Below, piece after piece: positions 1-7,941 of a stretch of 16,514 nt of DNA. Source of the DNA: Flavobacterium sp. (lineage in GTDB: Bacteria; Bacteroidota; Bacteroidia; Flavobacteriales; Flavobacteriaceae). Location of the stretch: contig NZ_JAIWOF010000168.1 of NCBI RefSeq assembly GCF_020217025.1, positions 1 through 16,514 on the forward strand, given 5' to 3'. Below the pieces are notes generated by a model. It searched no databases. It was not told the DNA's origin and worked only from the letters and a program-made list of their open reading frames with translations. The translations under genes and the position numbers were made by a program. Position 1 is the stretch's first letter; each line of letters starts with the position of its first letter.

Positions 1-1396
1 CGCGATATAGTGTAATTTTAACTTCGTCTTTTAATTGAATATCTTGTAATGCCGCAGTATTTAAAATCACATTTATTTTATCAGCGCTATACGAATGAAT
101 CATGTGCTTTAATTGCTCTACAAAGGCTTCTCCTATATTAATTTGCTTGTTTTCATTGGAAATGTTACGAGCTCTTTGGTAAATAGTATCTAAATTTTCT
201 AACAACGTTTCTTTGTTTAGCTCGTTTTCTAAATTCTGAGTTTCAGCAAAAGCAATGGTATTGTGAACATCGTTAGCTAATTCGTCATGTAAGCGTTTTG
301 CTATTTTAGTTTCCGTATTATATTGGGTTTCTAGAACTTTTCTTTTGTTTCTATGAATCGTTAATCGGTACAACAATACGAATACAGCAAAACTTAAAAT
401 CAGTAAAGCTATGCTACCATACATTCGTAACTGATACGTTTGCTTTTGAGCTTCTGCTTTTTCTGTATCGTATTTAATTTTTGCAAATTGATTTTTGGCT
501 TGTTGGCGGGCTTTTTGTAAACTATCGTTAATATGAATATACGTTTCGTGATACTGATTCTTTAAATTGTTGTTTGAAGTTGACGTAAAAAGTAAGTTTA
601 ATGCTTCCAATCGATCATCGGGAATAAAGGCTTTGGTGGCCGATTGATAGGCTTTCTCTGCCCATTTTGTAGTGGTTTCTAAATCATTCTCTTTTTGATA
701 ATATTCTGCTAAATGCATGTAAGAAGATACTACTTGCGAATCGTCGTTGTTGGCTTCTCGGATTGCTTTTGCTTTTTCGAGATAGGTTAAGGAAGATGTG
801 TCATTTAAATAGAATAGTGCAATTCCTTTGTTGTCTAAAATGCGAGCATAATCAAGAGGTGATTCTTGTAATTCTTTTTTGTTTTCTATCTCAGATAAGA
901 GACGAACCGCTTTTTGATACTCTTTTTGTTTGATAAACGAATACGCTATATTGTTTTTATCGATGTAAACCGTAAGTGAATCATCAGTGATTTGAATTGA
1001 TTTTTCAAACATTTTATGAGCCTCTTCGTAATTAGCAAGATGCAAGTAATTTAATCCTATAGACGTGTAGGTGTTGGTTTGATAGGAAATCGGAATAGTT
1101 TGGTCAAATAACTTAATGGCTTGTGTTGTTGTGGCTTCGCTTCCAATATAATCACACTCTAAGTTTTCTATGTGTGCCATTCTGAGCAAATTAAAGACTG
1201 CTCTTTTCGTGTTTTTTTGTTCGGAATTGTATAAGTAGGATTGGTTATAATAGTAGTAGGCTTTTCTATATTCTTTATTTGTGAATAGTTGTTCTGCATG
1301 TTCTAAATTGGCATCTAATGGTGGATTTTCTTCTTGGTTTTTGCAAGAGGAAACCAGAAATAAGAAAGCTAGAAAACCAATTTTGAATAGATACAT
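1..1396 (-). CDS. TPR-containing sensor histidine kinase, partial (3' end outside window)
   Basis: The reading frame is open from ATG at 1396-1394 to the window edge (465 codons, C-terminus missing). The N-terminus is a lipoprotein-like signal with LVSSC, Cys18. A long helical region (about residues 25-310) shows TPR-like character, for example paired Ala/Tyr-rich helices such as NYEEAHKMFEKSI. A transmembrane helix follows at about 322-342. The phosphoacceptor motif AKRLHDELANDVH (His370) resembles H-boxes of the HisKA_3/LytS-like TPR kinases common in Bacteroidota. The visible sequence stops at EVKITLYR, where the HATPase N-box would begin, so the ATP-binding domain is not seen. Such kinases usually signal to a LuxR-type response regulator, but none is visible here and the signal is unknown. 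Confidence 0.85.
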   Translation of the reverse strand, partial: MYLFKIGFLAFLFLVSSCKNQEENPPLDANLEHAEQLFTNKEYRKAYYYYNQSYLYNSEQKNTKRAVFNLLRMAHIENLECDYIGSEATTTQAIKLFDQTIPISYQTNTYTSIGLNYLHLANYEEAHKMFEKSIQITDDSLTVYIDKNNIAYSFIKQKEYQKAVRLLSEIENKKELQESPLDYARILDNKGIALFYLNDTSSLTYLEKAKAIREANNDDSQVVSSYMHLAEYYQKENDLETTTKWAEKAYQSATKAFIPDDRLEALNLLFTSTSNNNLKNQYHETYIHINDSLQKARQQAKNQFAKIKYDTEKAEAQKQTYQLRMYGSIALLILSFAVFVLLYRLTIHRNKRKVLETQYNTETKIAKRLHDELANDVHNTIAFAETQNLENELNKETLLENLDTIYQRARNISNENKQINIGEAFVEQLKHMIHSYSADKINVILNTAALQDIQLKDEVKITLYR

Positions 1397-1416
1397 TTTG
1401 GTTGAATTATATCGTT

Positions 1417-1424
1417 CGAAAATA
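1417..1424 (-). promoter_or_regulatory. Possible -7 element for the sensor kinase gene
   Basis: Read on the minus strand this is TATTTTCG, one mismatch from the Bacteroidota -7 consensus TAnnTTTG, about 20 bp upstream of the kinase start. No clear -33 TTTG was found at the right distance, so support is weak. Confidence 0.3.
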
Positions 1425-1599
1425 AGCAATTTCTTATAGTTTTAAAAGTTTTTAGGATTTAAGTTGGGTTAGAACTTTTATTTTTTTGTTGTTTACGGAA
1501 ATACGTACGGATTTCATTTTGTAATCTTTTAATTTTAAAAATGTTACGTACTAATTGTCCTTTATTAACGTTCTCCTATTAACCTAATCTTGTTTTATT

Positions 1600-2973
1600 A
1601 TGAAAAACCAACATTTTTTACTCTTTGTAGTGTTCTCATTGAGTTTGTTCTCTTGTAAAGAAAAAGAAGAAACAGCTAAACCTCAAGCTGTAGCTGTAGA
1701 ACAATTAGTTCCGCCAATTCCTTCTGCGGATATTGTTGCAGATGAATATCATATTTTACCCACGAAGGATACGGTGATTTATCACAAATCGGGTTCCGTT
1801 ATTTCGATTCCTAAAAATGCTTTTTTAGATGAAAAGGGAAATGTTATTACAACTCCTGTTGATTTAAAATTTAGGATGTTTTCTAATCCATTAGAGGTTT
1901 ATCTTGCGGGAATTCCAATGACATTTTCAACTACTAATGGAGAAGAAATGGTGTTTGAATCGGCTGGAATGTTTGAAATGAATGCTTCCAACAATGGTAA
2001 AGCTGTAAATGTGAATCCAGAAAATAAAATTCAAGTGGATGTTGTTAGTTATTCTAATGATACTAAATTCAATCGTTATGATTTTGATTCGGAAAGCAAT
2101 ACATGGAAGGAATTAGGTAAAGATGTGGTTAAAACAATTACAAAAGAAAAGGAATTGGAGCAATTACCTGAAGCTCCTGAAGCTCCTCGTATTGCTGGTA
2201 AGTTTTCGTTTAAAGTTTTTGACAAGTTAAATGAAAATGACAAATTAAAAGAATATAAAGATGTATGGTTTGAGCCTGTTGAAGGAAAGAAATGTGGTTT
2301 TGATTCTAAAGATATTTTAGTTAAAGATTTAAAGAATGGTACTTATGAAGTAACCTTTGTTCCATGGGGTAAATTACCCGATACTATTAAAACAACATGT
2401 ATTTGTTATTTAAGTTTTAAAGATAAAGCGCAGTATTCAAAAGCATTAAATGACTACAGAAAAAAATACGCTGGTTTGTTGTCTAGAATTCAAGCCTTAA
2501 GAAAAACGATTGATGACGCTTGGTCTAATTACAATACAAAACGAATAGCGTATAATGCCTTTTTTGCTAGAAAAGAAATAGAAGAGCTAAAGGGTTCCAG
2601 TAAAATAATGAGGACTTTACAAGTGAATCAGTTTGGATTAGTGAATTTAGATTGGCCACATGTTTATCCAAAGGGAGCTAAAGTAGTAGCTTCTTTTGTT
2701 GATGAAAATGGAAAACCAATAGTATTGAAGCAAGTTGTTTTGGTAGAACTTGGAGTAAATGCTTTGTATCGATATACGAAAACGGTTCATTTTAATCCAG
2801 AAAGTCAAAATATTTTGTGGGGAATGACGGAAGATGGAAAGCTAGCGTATTTTACCGCATCAGATTTTAAGAATCTGGAAGCCCGTTCAGGAAATGTGGT
2901 TTTTAAAATGCGAGTTCATCCGACCGAATTAAAAACCTATGACGACATTATGAATGTTTTGTTTAGGAGTTAA
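1600..2973 (+). CDS. Predicted surface or periplasmic lipoprotein, function unknown
   Basis: A 457-residue protein with a lipoprotein signal ending LFSC (Cys19), so probably anchored in the outer membrane. Residues about 55-150 form a beta-rich segment: a run of the type HKSGSVISIPKNAF, then a DEKGN turn, then AGIPMTF and ESAGMFEM. This resembles the ZU5-like beta-sandwich segments in many Bacteroidota lipoproteins; that assignment is inference. A charged, Tyr/Lys-rich helical stretch at about 280-335 could form a coiled coil. The C-terminal third again looks beta-rich. I recognise no catalytic motif. The gene is divergent from the sensor kinase (203 bp between starts) and ends at a terminator shared with the convergent protease gene, so it is probably monocistronic. 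Confidence 0.8.
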   Translation: MKNQHFLLFVVFSLSLFSCKEKEETAKPQAVAVEQLVPPIPSADIVADEYHILPTKDTVIYHKSGSVISIPKNAFLDEKGNVITTPVDLKFRMFSNPLEVYLAGIPMTFSTTNGEEMVFESAGMFEMNASNNGKAVNVNPENKIQVDVVSYSNDTKFNRYDFDSESNTWKELGKDVVKTITKEKELEQLPEAPEAPRIAGKFSFKVFDKLNENDKLKEYKDVWFEPVEGKKCGFDSKDILVKDLKNGTYEVTFVPWGKLPDTIKTTCICYLSFKDKAQYSKALNDYRKKYAGLLSRIQALRKTIDDAWSNYNTKRIAYNAFFARKEIEELKGSSKIMRTLQVNQFGLVNLDWPHVYPKGAKVVASFVDENGKPIVLKQVVLVELGVNALYRYTKTVHFNPESQNILWGMTEDGKLAYFTASDFKNLEARSGNVVFKMRVHPTELKTYDDIMNVLFRS

Positions 2974-2987
2974 GTAGAATAAAAAAA

Positions 2988-3017
2988 CTTCCCCAAATTA
3001 AGGATGATTTGGGGAAG
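2988..3017. terminator. Bidirectional intrinsic terminator between the lipoprotein and M48 genes
   Basis: A perfect 11-bp inverted repeat, CTTCCCCAAAT (2988-2998) and ATTTGGGGAAG (3007-3017), has an 8-nt loop. A T-rich stretch (3019-3025) follows on the plus strand. Seven A residues (2981-2987) precede it, giving the U-tract for minus-strand transcripts. It sits in the 50 bp between two convergent stop codons. Confidence 0.9.
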
Positions 3018-3023
3018 CTATTT

Positions 3024-5060
3024 TTACGATAATAATTGTAATTTAAAGTCAAGCCACTCTTTTTTGTGTAGAAAGAAAATACGTTGATTAAGAAATTGAA
3101 AAGTGTTAATCATTTTGAACAATTCCTGTAATTGGTCATTTTTATATTCTTTACCAACAAAATACCCCAATTGTTTATTATTGAAGTCATTGATCTCTTT
3201 TGATAGCTCAGAATTTAATTCGTTTTTATAAATTGGTAATTCTATAAGATTTTTGAGTTCTTCTTTTAATTTATTTTCAAGAGGGCGGAAGGATTCAAAA
3301 AGATCTCTAATGATTTCAAAAGGTGTCTCTTTATTGATGAATTCTAAAGCGTTTGATATTTTATTATTCAGTTCAAAATTTTCATCAAATTTTTTATCAA
3401 AATCCAAGTACTTTTTGCTAGCGGATTCAAATTCGTAAGTTTTATTCTTCTGCGCTGCTAAGGTGTGAAAATAATTATAAATTATTTGATCGTGAATCAT
3501 TAGCTTTTCTTCCAGATTTTTGATTTCGGTTTCTATTTTTTTGATAACATTATCTGCATCACTTTTATTGTATTTTATACCTTCATAATCGAAAGTATTG
3601 ATATCATAATGACCAAGTTTAATATTTTCTAATATCATAACATCTTGTTGAGCTGTAGCTAATTCAGATGGAATGGTAACTATTTCATCATTATATAAAT
3701 TCTCAAAAGGAACAGTTGAGGTTTCAACTTTTTCTATTGTAAACTTGGTAGGACTGTATTGGTTATAATATCCTTTGAAAATGCTATTAAAGCTTTCTCT
3801 TTCATAGTCTGTTTCAAATTCTTTAGTAAAGTTTTCAAAGTTGATTTTTATATTTTCGGTAGGGTAAGTTACTCTGCTGAATAATTTTTGTGTTAGTTTT
3901 TTCTCTGTTTCTTCTGCGTTATTAAATATAGTACTTGCAGGCTCCATATTAGAATTAGACTTTACAATTCCAATTTTTTCTAATGCAGCAATTCGTTCTT
4001 CAGTTTCAGGATGTGACGCCCATTGGTTTTTAATTACCAATTTAGAAGTATTGAAAGAATTAGTGTTTTCTTGTTTTACTTCGGGAAGTTTGTTTGTAAT
4101 TGGAATGCCTTGTTTTTTAGCATAGAAGTTCATGATAAAGGCATGTTCTTTGAAAATATTTTCACTTATCCAACCTTCATTATACTTGTTTTCATAAAAT
4201 TGTAGCACACTATTATAGCTCTTATCAGCCAAATCCATTCTTAATAATGAAGTTTTTAAAGGCATATATCCTGTTACATTTGCAGCTACTTCATCAGCAT
4301 GAAATTCCATTTCTCTAGAAAGCGCCATATAGCTTTTATTTACTATGCTATACATTTTTTGAAGAATCCATTGAATACCTTGTATTATTTTAACTGCTGC
4401 TGCCACAAAGATGGAGAAATAGCCACTTACATTAGCCCATTTCTGAATTAAGTTTCGATAGGAATCATTGTCATATAACATGTTGTATATGATTTGATTT
4501 ACATTGTAAACAAAGCTTCCTACTTTCATTGTTCTTTGTGAAAAATGTCCAAACTCATGAGCTAAAATTGCTTTTAATTCATCGTGAGTGACGCTATTGA
4601 CCAATCCCATTCCTATGTGAAGATTCTTTCTTATTGGTAAGAACATACTCCAAAAACTAGAATCATAAAAGACACTCGCATTTACTTCTGTTGAAAGAAA
4701 TACTTTTTTTGGAAAATTAGTTTTTGTTTTCGCTACAATTTCATCAATAAAGGCAAATAGTTTAGGTTCTTCAGAACGTTTGACTTCCGTAAAATTGGAC
4801 AAATCAGTTTTATTTCTTTTGAATAGGAATTTCAATAAAAATATAATTATCATGACTCCTAAACTCGCTAAACCAATTCCTAATGCCAAAGTGAAGAACA
4901 TAGGTTTTGCTACAATAAGGGCTATACCACCTCCAATGCAGGCAATTGTTATTAAAAATCCAATAAGTATTAAAAGGATATAAACTATTATAAATAGCCC
5001 AATGGCAAAAATGGCTCTACTAGTTTGTTTTTTAAATTCAGGTGAAATTTGAATGTCCAT
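3024..5060 (-). CDS. M48-family membrane zinc metalloprotease
   Basis: A 678-residue protein. Hydrophobic segments at about 14-80 give two or three N-terminal transmembrane helices, and another hydrophobic stretch lies at about 213-235. The zinc motif HEFGH is at 168-172, inside AILAHEFGHFSQ. The expected third ligand lies in SREMEFHADE (Glu252, with the A-D pair at 255-256). This HExxH plus downstream ExxAD pattern defines M48 (HtpX/Ste24-like) peptidases. About 400 residues after the catalytic domain are charged and largely helical; I recognise no domain there. It is much longer than HtpX (about 290 residues). Its substrate is unknown; a role in membrane-protein quality control would be a family-level guess. 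It ends on the shared terminator. Confidence 0.88.
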   Translation of the reverse strand: MDIQISPEFKKQTSRAIFAIGLFIIVYILLILIGFLITIACIGGGIALIVAKPMFFTLALGIGLASLGVMIIIFLLKFLFKRNKTDLSNFTEVKRSEEPKLFAFIDEIVAKTKTNFPKKVFLSTEVNASVFYDSSFWSMFLPIRKNLHIGMGLVNSVTHDELKAILAHEFGHFSQRTMKVGSFVYNVNQIIYNMLYDNDSYRNLIQKWANVSGYFSIFVAAAVKIIQGIQWILQKMYSIVNKSYMALSREMEFHADEVAANVTGYMPLKTSLLRMDLADKSYNSVLQFYENKYNEGWISENIFKEHAFIMNFYAKKQGIPITNKLPEVKQENTNSFNTSKLVIKNQWASHPETEERIAALEKIGIVKSNSNMEPASTIFNNAEETEKKLTQKLFSRVTYPTENIKINFENFTKEFETDYERESFNSIFKGYYNQYSPTKFTIEKVETSTVPFENLYNDEIVTIPSELATAQQDVMILENIKLGHYDINTFDYEGIKYNKSDADNVIKKIETEIKNLEEKLMIHDQIIYNYFHTLAAQKNKTYEFESASKKYLDFDKKFDENFELNNKISNALEFINKETPFEIIRDLFESFRPLENKLKEELKNLIELPIYKNELNSELSKEINDFNNKQLGYFVGKEYKNDQLQELFKMINTFQFLNQRIFFLHKKEWLDFKLQLLS

Positions 5061-5080
5061 AATTTTTGTAAATAGAATTA

Positions 5081-5088
5081 CAAATATG
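5081..5088 (-). promoter_or_regulatory. Possible -7 element for the M48 gene
   Basis: The minus strand reads CATATTTG, one mismatch from TAnnTTTG, 21 bp upstream of the ATG at 5060. No convincing -33 element was seen. Confidence 0.35.
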
Positions 5089-5164
5089 GAATTTATTTTG
5101 GAAAATATACTGAATAGAAATGAAAATTCTCACAAAATATTTTAATTGATTGGAATTAAATTTT

Positions 5165-5716
5165 CTAGTAATATAATGTAAACCCCATTCCTTTTGCTAA
5201 GGTATAATGCTTCTCGAATAATTCTTCTACAATATTGGTAACATCATCATATTCTTGGCATAAGGCGAAGAATGGATTGTCGATAATGGTGCTAAGGATA
5301 GGAGCAGGGTTACGATAGCCTGAAATGGAGATAGCTCCCGTGACATCTAAGAAATATTGAGCGGTTTCGGAATCTAAGTCTAGTTGTAGGGTATTGGCAA
5401 AATGGATGCGTTTGTTGGTGAGTTTGCCTTCGAAGAACTCTGCTATTTCTTCTAGGCTGTATAAATAATTATCGATTATAATGTTGTTATCTCTTCCTTG
5501 GAATACCAAATAAATGATTTCGTAATCTCTGAAGTTTCGGTCTTCGTAAAGCAATGTGCCTAGACTTTCTTCTAATCCTTCAATGCTGTCGCAGGTTTGG
5601 TACACGTTGGTGATGTTGTATTGCAGCGCTAGTTTTTCTAGTGAAGGTAATATGATGCTAGATGTTTGAGAAGTGACATCAGGAACGCTTTCTAGGCAGA
5701 ATAGTTTGGATTGCAT
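5165..5716 (-). CDS. Caspase-like-fold protein (DUF6642-like), apparently lacking catalytic residues
   Basis: A 183-residue cytosolic-looking protein with no signal peptide or membrane helix. I do not recognise a characterised function. The order of elements is an N-terminal LFCLES strand, an IIYLVFQGRD strand (about 67-76), an SLEEIAEFF helix, an RIHFANTLQ strand (about 103-111) and TGAISISGYR (126-135). This resembles small Bacteroidota proteins of the DUF6642/CHAT-like type, recalled from memory and not searched. In such folds the first strand ends in His-Gly and the later strand in a Cys. Here those places read QGRD and NTLQ, so the protein is probably not a protease. It stands alone, 104 bp upstream of the M48 gene start on the same strand. 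Confidence 0.6.
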   Translation of the reverse strand: MQSKLFCLESVPDVTSQTSSIILPSLEKLALQYNITNVYQTCDSIEGLEESLGTLLYEDRNFRDYEIIYLVFQGRDNNIIIDNYLYSLEEIAEFFEGKLTNKRIHFANTLQLDLDSETAQYFLDVTGAISISGYRNPAPILSTIIDNPFFALCQEYDDVTNIVEELFEKHYTLAKGMGFTLYY

Positions 5717-5731
5717 TGTTTTTTCTTTTTA

Positions 5732-5739
5732 CAAAAATA
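5732..5739 (-). promoter_or_regulatory. Putative -7 element for the 183-residue gene
   Basis: The minus strand reads TATTTTTG, a full match to TAnnTTTG, about 15 bp upstream of the start codon at 5716. The -33 region falls inside the first tandem repeat copy and has no clear TTTG. Confidence 0.5.
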
Positions 5740-5748
5740 AGTGTTTTT

Positions 5749-6058
5749 TTGAATGTTGAATGCTGATTAACGAATGTTGAATTTTGATTTTATTTAAACA
5801 CATAGGCAGATAGTTTTTTTGAGTGGATTGTGTATAGAGGCGTTTCACTTGGTATAGTTCACATAAGACTACACGACTAGGTTGTCATACTGGTAAGCAT
5901 CTCTTGAATGTTGAATGCTGATTAACGAATGTTGAATTTTGATTTTATTTAAACACATAGACACATAGTTTTTTTGAGTGGATTGTGTATAGAGGCGTTT
6001 CACTTGGTATAGTTCACTTAAGACTACATGACTGGTTTGTTATGCTGGTGAGCATCTC
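5749..6058. repeat. Two tandem copies of a 155-bp noncoding repeat
   Basis: Copy 1 is 5749-5903 and copy 2 is 5904-6058. They differ at about nine positions by eye, mostly in the last 45 bp. Each copy contains two adjacent 21-bp subunits starting GAATGTTGAAT (5751 and 5772 in copy 1), so that 11-mer occurs four times. A third unit appears to start (TTGAA at 6059) but diverges at once. No open frame of note lies inside. The rest of this gene-free stretch (6059-6230) is simple T-rich sequence with short GTTCTTG-type repeats near 6110-6130; I see nothing else there before the tRNA promoter. Confidence 0.9.
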
Positions 6059-6233
6059 TTGAACTATGATGAGGATGAGAAAAAATGGTACAACTGATTA
6101 CTTTGACTTTGTTCTTGCTCTTGTTCTTGATTTTTTCTAAAAAATTTATTTTTATTTATTTGTTGACATTCAAATGGTTGGGAAAGGGGTGAGGAAGAAA
6201 GTGTATTTTTTTTACTTTTTTCTTTTGAAAACG

Positions 6234-6264
6234 TTTGCAGAAATAAAAAATCGTTCTATATTTG
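6234..6264 (+). promoter_or_regulatory. Bacteroidota-type promoter of the tRNA-Ser gene
   Basis: TTTG at 6234-6237 and TATATTTG at 6257-6264 are separated by 19 bp, an exact fit to the Flavobacterium TTTG / TAnnTTTG consensus. Transcription would start near 6271, about 27 bp before the mature tRNA. Confidence 0.85.
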
Positions 6265-6297
6265 CACTCGCAATACGGAAGTAGTGCGCGACTTATT

Positions 6298-6382
6298 GGA
6301 GAAATGGCAGAGTGGTCGAATGCGGCAGTCTTGAAAACTGTTGACTGTAACAGGTCCGGGGGTTCGAATCCCTCTTTCTCCG
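6298..6382 (+). tRNA. tRNA-Ser(UGA)
   Basis: An 85-nt class II tRNA without encoded CCA. The acceptor stem GGAGAAA (6298-6304) pairs with TTTCTCC (6375-6381), and the discriminator is G6382. The anticodon loop CTTGAAA carries TGA. A long variable arm, as expected for Ser, lies before the T-arm (GGGGG / TTCGAAT / CCCTC). Since an integrase gene lies about 250 bp downstream in the same direction, the 3' end of this tRNA is the natural candidate for the element's attachment site. I did not find a second copy of the tRNA 3' end in the window. Confidence 0.96.
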
Positions 6383-6405
6383 CGAGAGAATTCTCAAAAT
6401 GAACT

Positions 6406-6439
6406 AAAACCCTTTAAATCCTAGCATTTAAAGGGTTTT
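6406..6439 (+). terminator. Intrinsic terminator after tRNA-Ser
   Basis: A perfect 14-bp stem, AAAACCCTTTAAAT (6406-6419) with ATTTAAAGGGTTTT (6426-6439), has a 6-nt loop and runs into TTCTTTTT. Confidence 0.9.
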
Positions 6440-6481
6440 TTCTTTTTACCATTTAGCCAATTTATTCATTTTTTTGCAAAT

Positions 6482-6534
6482 AATCGGTGCACTTTTGGTG
6501 CACCTGGGTATAGTCAAAAAAAAGTGCACCGATT
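6482..6534. repeat. GTGCAC inverted-repeat cluster between tRNA and integrase
   Basis: A perfect 15-bp inverted repeat, AATCGGTGCACTTTT (6482-6496) and AAAAGTGCACCGATT (6520-6534), flanks a loop that contains a third copy as the palindrome GGTGCACC (6497-6504). The right arm is followed by a T7 run (6533-6539), so in RNA it could act as a terminator or leader hairpin. As DNA, three copies of the GTGCAC core between the tRNA and the integrase could be integrase or directionality-factor binding sites. Neither role can be settled from sequence. Confidence 0.75.
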
Positions 6535-6633
6535 TTTTTCTTAACCCTTGTAAAATAAGGTGTTCAAAGATTAAACATCTTGACCTATATTGACAAATTA
6601 AGTACATTAATTATCAATTTAAAGGTTACCATT

Positions 6634-7881
6634 ATGACAACAAAAATTTCCGTCCTTTTCTATTTAAGAAAATCTAAGGTCAATTCTCAAGGGCTAATGC
6701 CAATTTATCAACGTATCACAATCGAAAGAGAACGCTTCGATATTAGTACCGGTCATTTCGTAGAAGAAATGAAATGGGGCACCGAAATGGGCAAAATGAA
6801 GGGCAATTCAGAAGAAGCCCGTACAATAAATAGCCGACTTGATTTGCTGAAAAACAAAGTCTATGAAATCGAAAAGCGATTATTCATGGGTGAAATTAAA
6901 ATCAACCTTGAAAACTTCAAAAACGAATATTTGGGTAAGAAGGCTAGAGACCGTTATTTAATGCCGATATTCGAAGAACACAACCGAAAAATTAAAGAAT
7001 TGGTTGGGCAAGAATATGCAGCAGGAACATTAGAGCGTTATGAAACTTCATTAAAGCACACGAGAAACTTCTTGTTATGGAAATACAACATTTCAGATAT
7101 TAGTATCGAAAAGATTGACTATTCATTTATAACCGAGTATGAGTTCTATTTACGTAGTGTCCGAAAATGTGCAAATAACACAGCGGTAAAATACATTAAA
7201 AACTTCCACAAGATTATAAACATTTGCCTGGCCAATGGTTGGTTAACTAAGGATCCATTTGCAAATTACAAATCGAAAGTCAAAGAGGTAATTCGCGAAT
7301 ACTTGACTGAGAAAGAAATTCAAGATTTGATGGAAATAGAATTGGTATCGGATCGTTTAGAATTGGTTCGAGATATTTTCATATTCAGCTGCTTTACGGG
7401 ATTAGCTTATATTGATGTCAAACAACTTTCGAAGGACAACATTGTTCTGGGTATCGATGGCGATAAATGGATAAACAAGAACCGACAAAAAACCGATACG
7501 AGTTCTAGAATTCCGATATTACCGACGGCCCAATTCATTATTGATAAATACGCCAATCATCCAGTTTGTGTAAATGAAGATAAATTACTTCCGATATTTT
7601 CTAATCAAAAAATGAATGCGTATCTAAAAGAAATTGCAACGGTTTGCGGAATCAATAAAGAACTAACATTCCATATTGCCCGACACACTTTTGCAACTAC
7701 CGTGACATTGAGTAACGGAGTTCCAATTGAAACCGTAAGTAAAATGTTAGGACATACTAATCTAAAAACAACGCAGCATTACGCTAAGATTTTAGACAAG
7801 AAAATTAGTGAGGATATGAAAATACTTAAAGATAAATTTTCAATCAATGTAAATCGACGTAGTTGCCAAAACTCTATTTAA
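6634..7881 (+). CDS. Tyrosine recombinase / integrase (Bacteroidota type)
   Basis: A 415-residue integrase. I chose ATG 6634 (MTTKISVLFYLRKSK) because the Arm DNA-binding domain normally begins there; an in-frame TTG at 6580 would add 18 unmotivated residues. The order is an Arm-type N-terminal domain (about 1-90), a SAM-like core-binding domain (about 105-205) and a catalytic domain (about 220-400). Visible catalytic residues are Lys286 (RQKT), His347 and Arg350 in HIARH, His374 in LGHTNLKTTQHY, and the nucleophile Tyr383. The usual first Arg is replaced: TGLAYIDV has Ala258. Substitution at this position is also known in the Bacteroides integrase IntDOT. The 3' end of the gene is duplicated at 15020. 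It most likely integrates the element at the adjacent tRNA-Ser. Confidence 0.93.
   Translation: MTTKISVLFYLRKSKVNSQGLMPIYQRITIERERFDISTGHFVEEMKWGTEMGKMKGNSEEARTINSRLDLLKNKVYEIEKRLFMGEIKINLENFKNEYLGKKARDRYLMPIFEEHNRKIKELVGQEYAAGTLERYETSLKHTRNFLLWKYNISDISIEKIDYSFITEYEFYLRSVRKCANNTAVKYIKNFHKIINICLANGWLTKDPFANYKSKVKEVIREYLTEKEIQDLMEIELVSDRLELVRDIFIFSCFTGLAYIDVKQLSKDNIVLGIDGDKWINKNRQKTDTSSRIPILPTAQFIIDKYANHPVCVNEDKLLPIFSNQKMNAYLKEIATVCGINKELTFHIARHTFATTVTLSNGVPIETVSKMLGHTNLKTTQHYAKILDKKISEDMKILKDKFSINVNRRSCQNSI
7774..7818 (+). repeat. 45-bp direct repeat, left copy (inside integrase)
   Basis: Identical to 15020-15064. It encodes QHYAKILDKKISEDM, beginning one codon before the His-Tyr pair that contains the catalytic tyrosine. 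Identity starts abruptly at C7774 and decays after 7818. Confidence 0.95.
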
Positions 7882-7914
7882 CAATATTTTATACAAACAA
7901 CAATTCATTTTTTA

Positions 7915-7922
7915 TACATTTG
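7915..7922 (+). promoter_or_regulatory. Putative -7 promoter element of the copper cluster
   Basis: TACATTTG fully matches TAnnTTTG, 19 bp upstream of the ATG at 7942, which implies a short leader. It falls in the gap between the integrase stop and the first copper-cluster gene. No good -33 TTTG is present, as would be expected for an activator-dependent promoter, though this could also be chance. Confidence 0.55.
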
Positions 7923-7941
7923 TGATGTTTTAAAATTAAAA

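Noticed and set aside
1585..1592. TAATCTTG as a -7 promoter element for the lipoprotein gene
   Set aside because: It is only 7 bp from the start codon and deviates from TAnnTTTG, so it would need a leaderless transcript.
3253..4983. Short plus-strand frames opposite the M48 gene
   Set aside because: They are antisense to a well-supported gene and have no recognisable domain or start context.
5749..6058. CRISPR array
   Set aside because: The repeats are two long adjacent copies with no spacers, and there are no cas genes.
6386..6395. GAGAATTCTC palindrome just after the tRNA as attachment core
   Set aside because: No second copy was seen in the window and short palindromes of this kind are common; no basis to call it an att site.
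6580..6633. TTG-initiated N-terminal extension of the integrase
   Set aside because: The Arm domain begins naturally at ATG 6634; the 18 extra residues show no family pattern.
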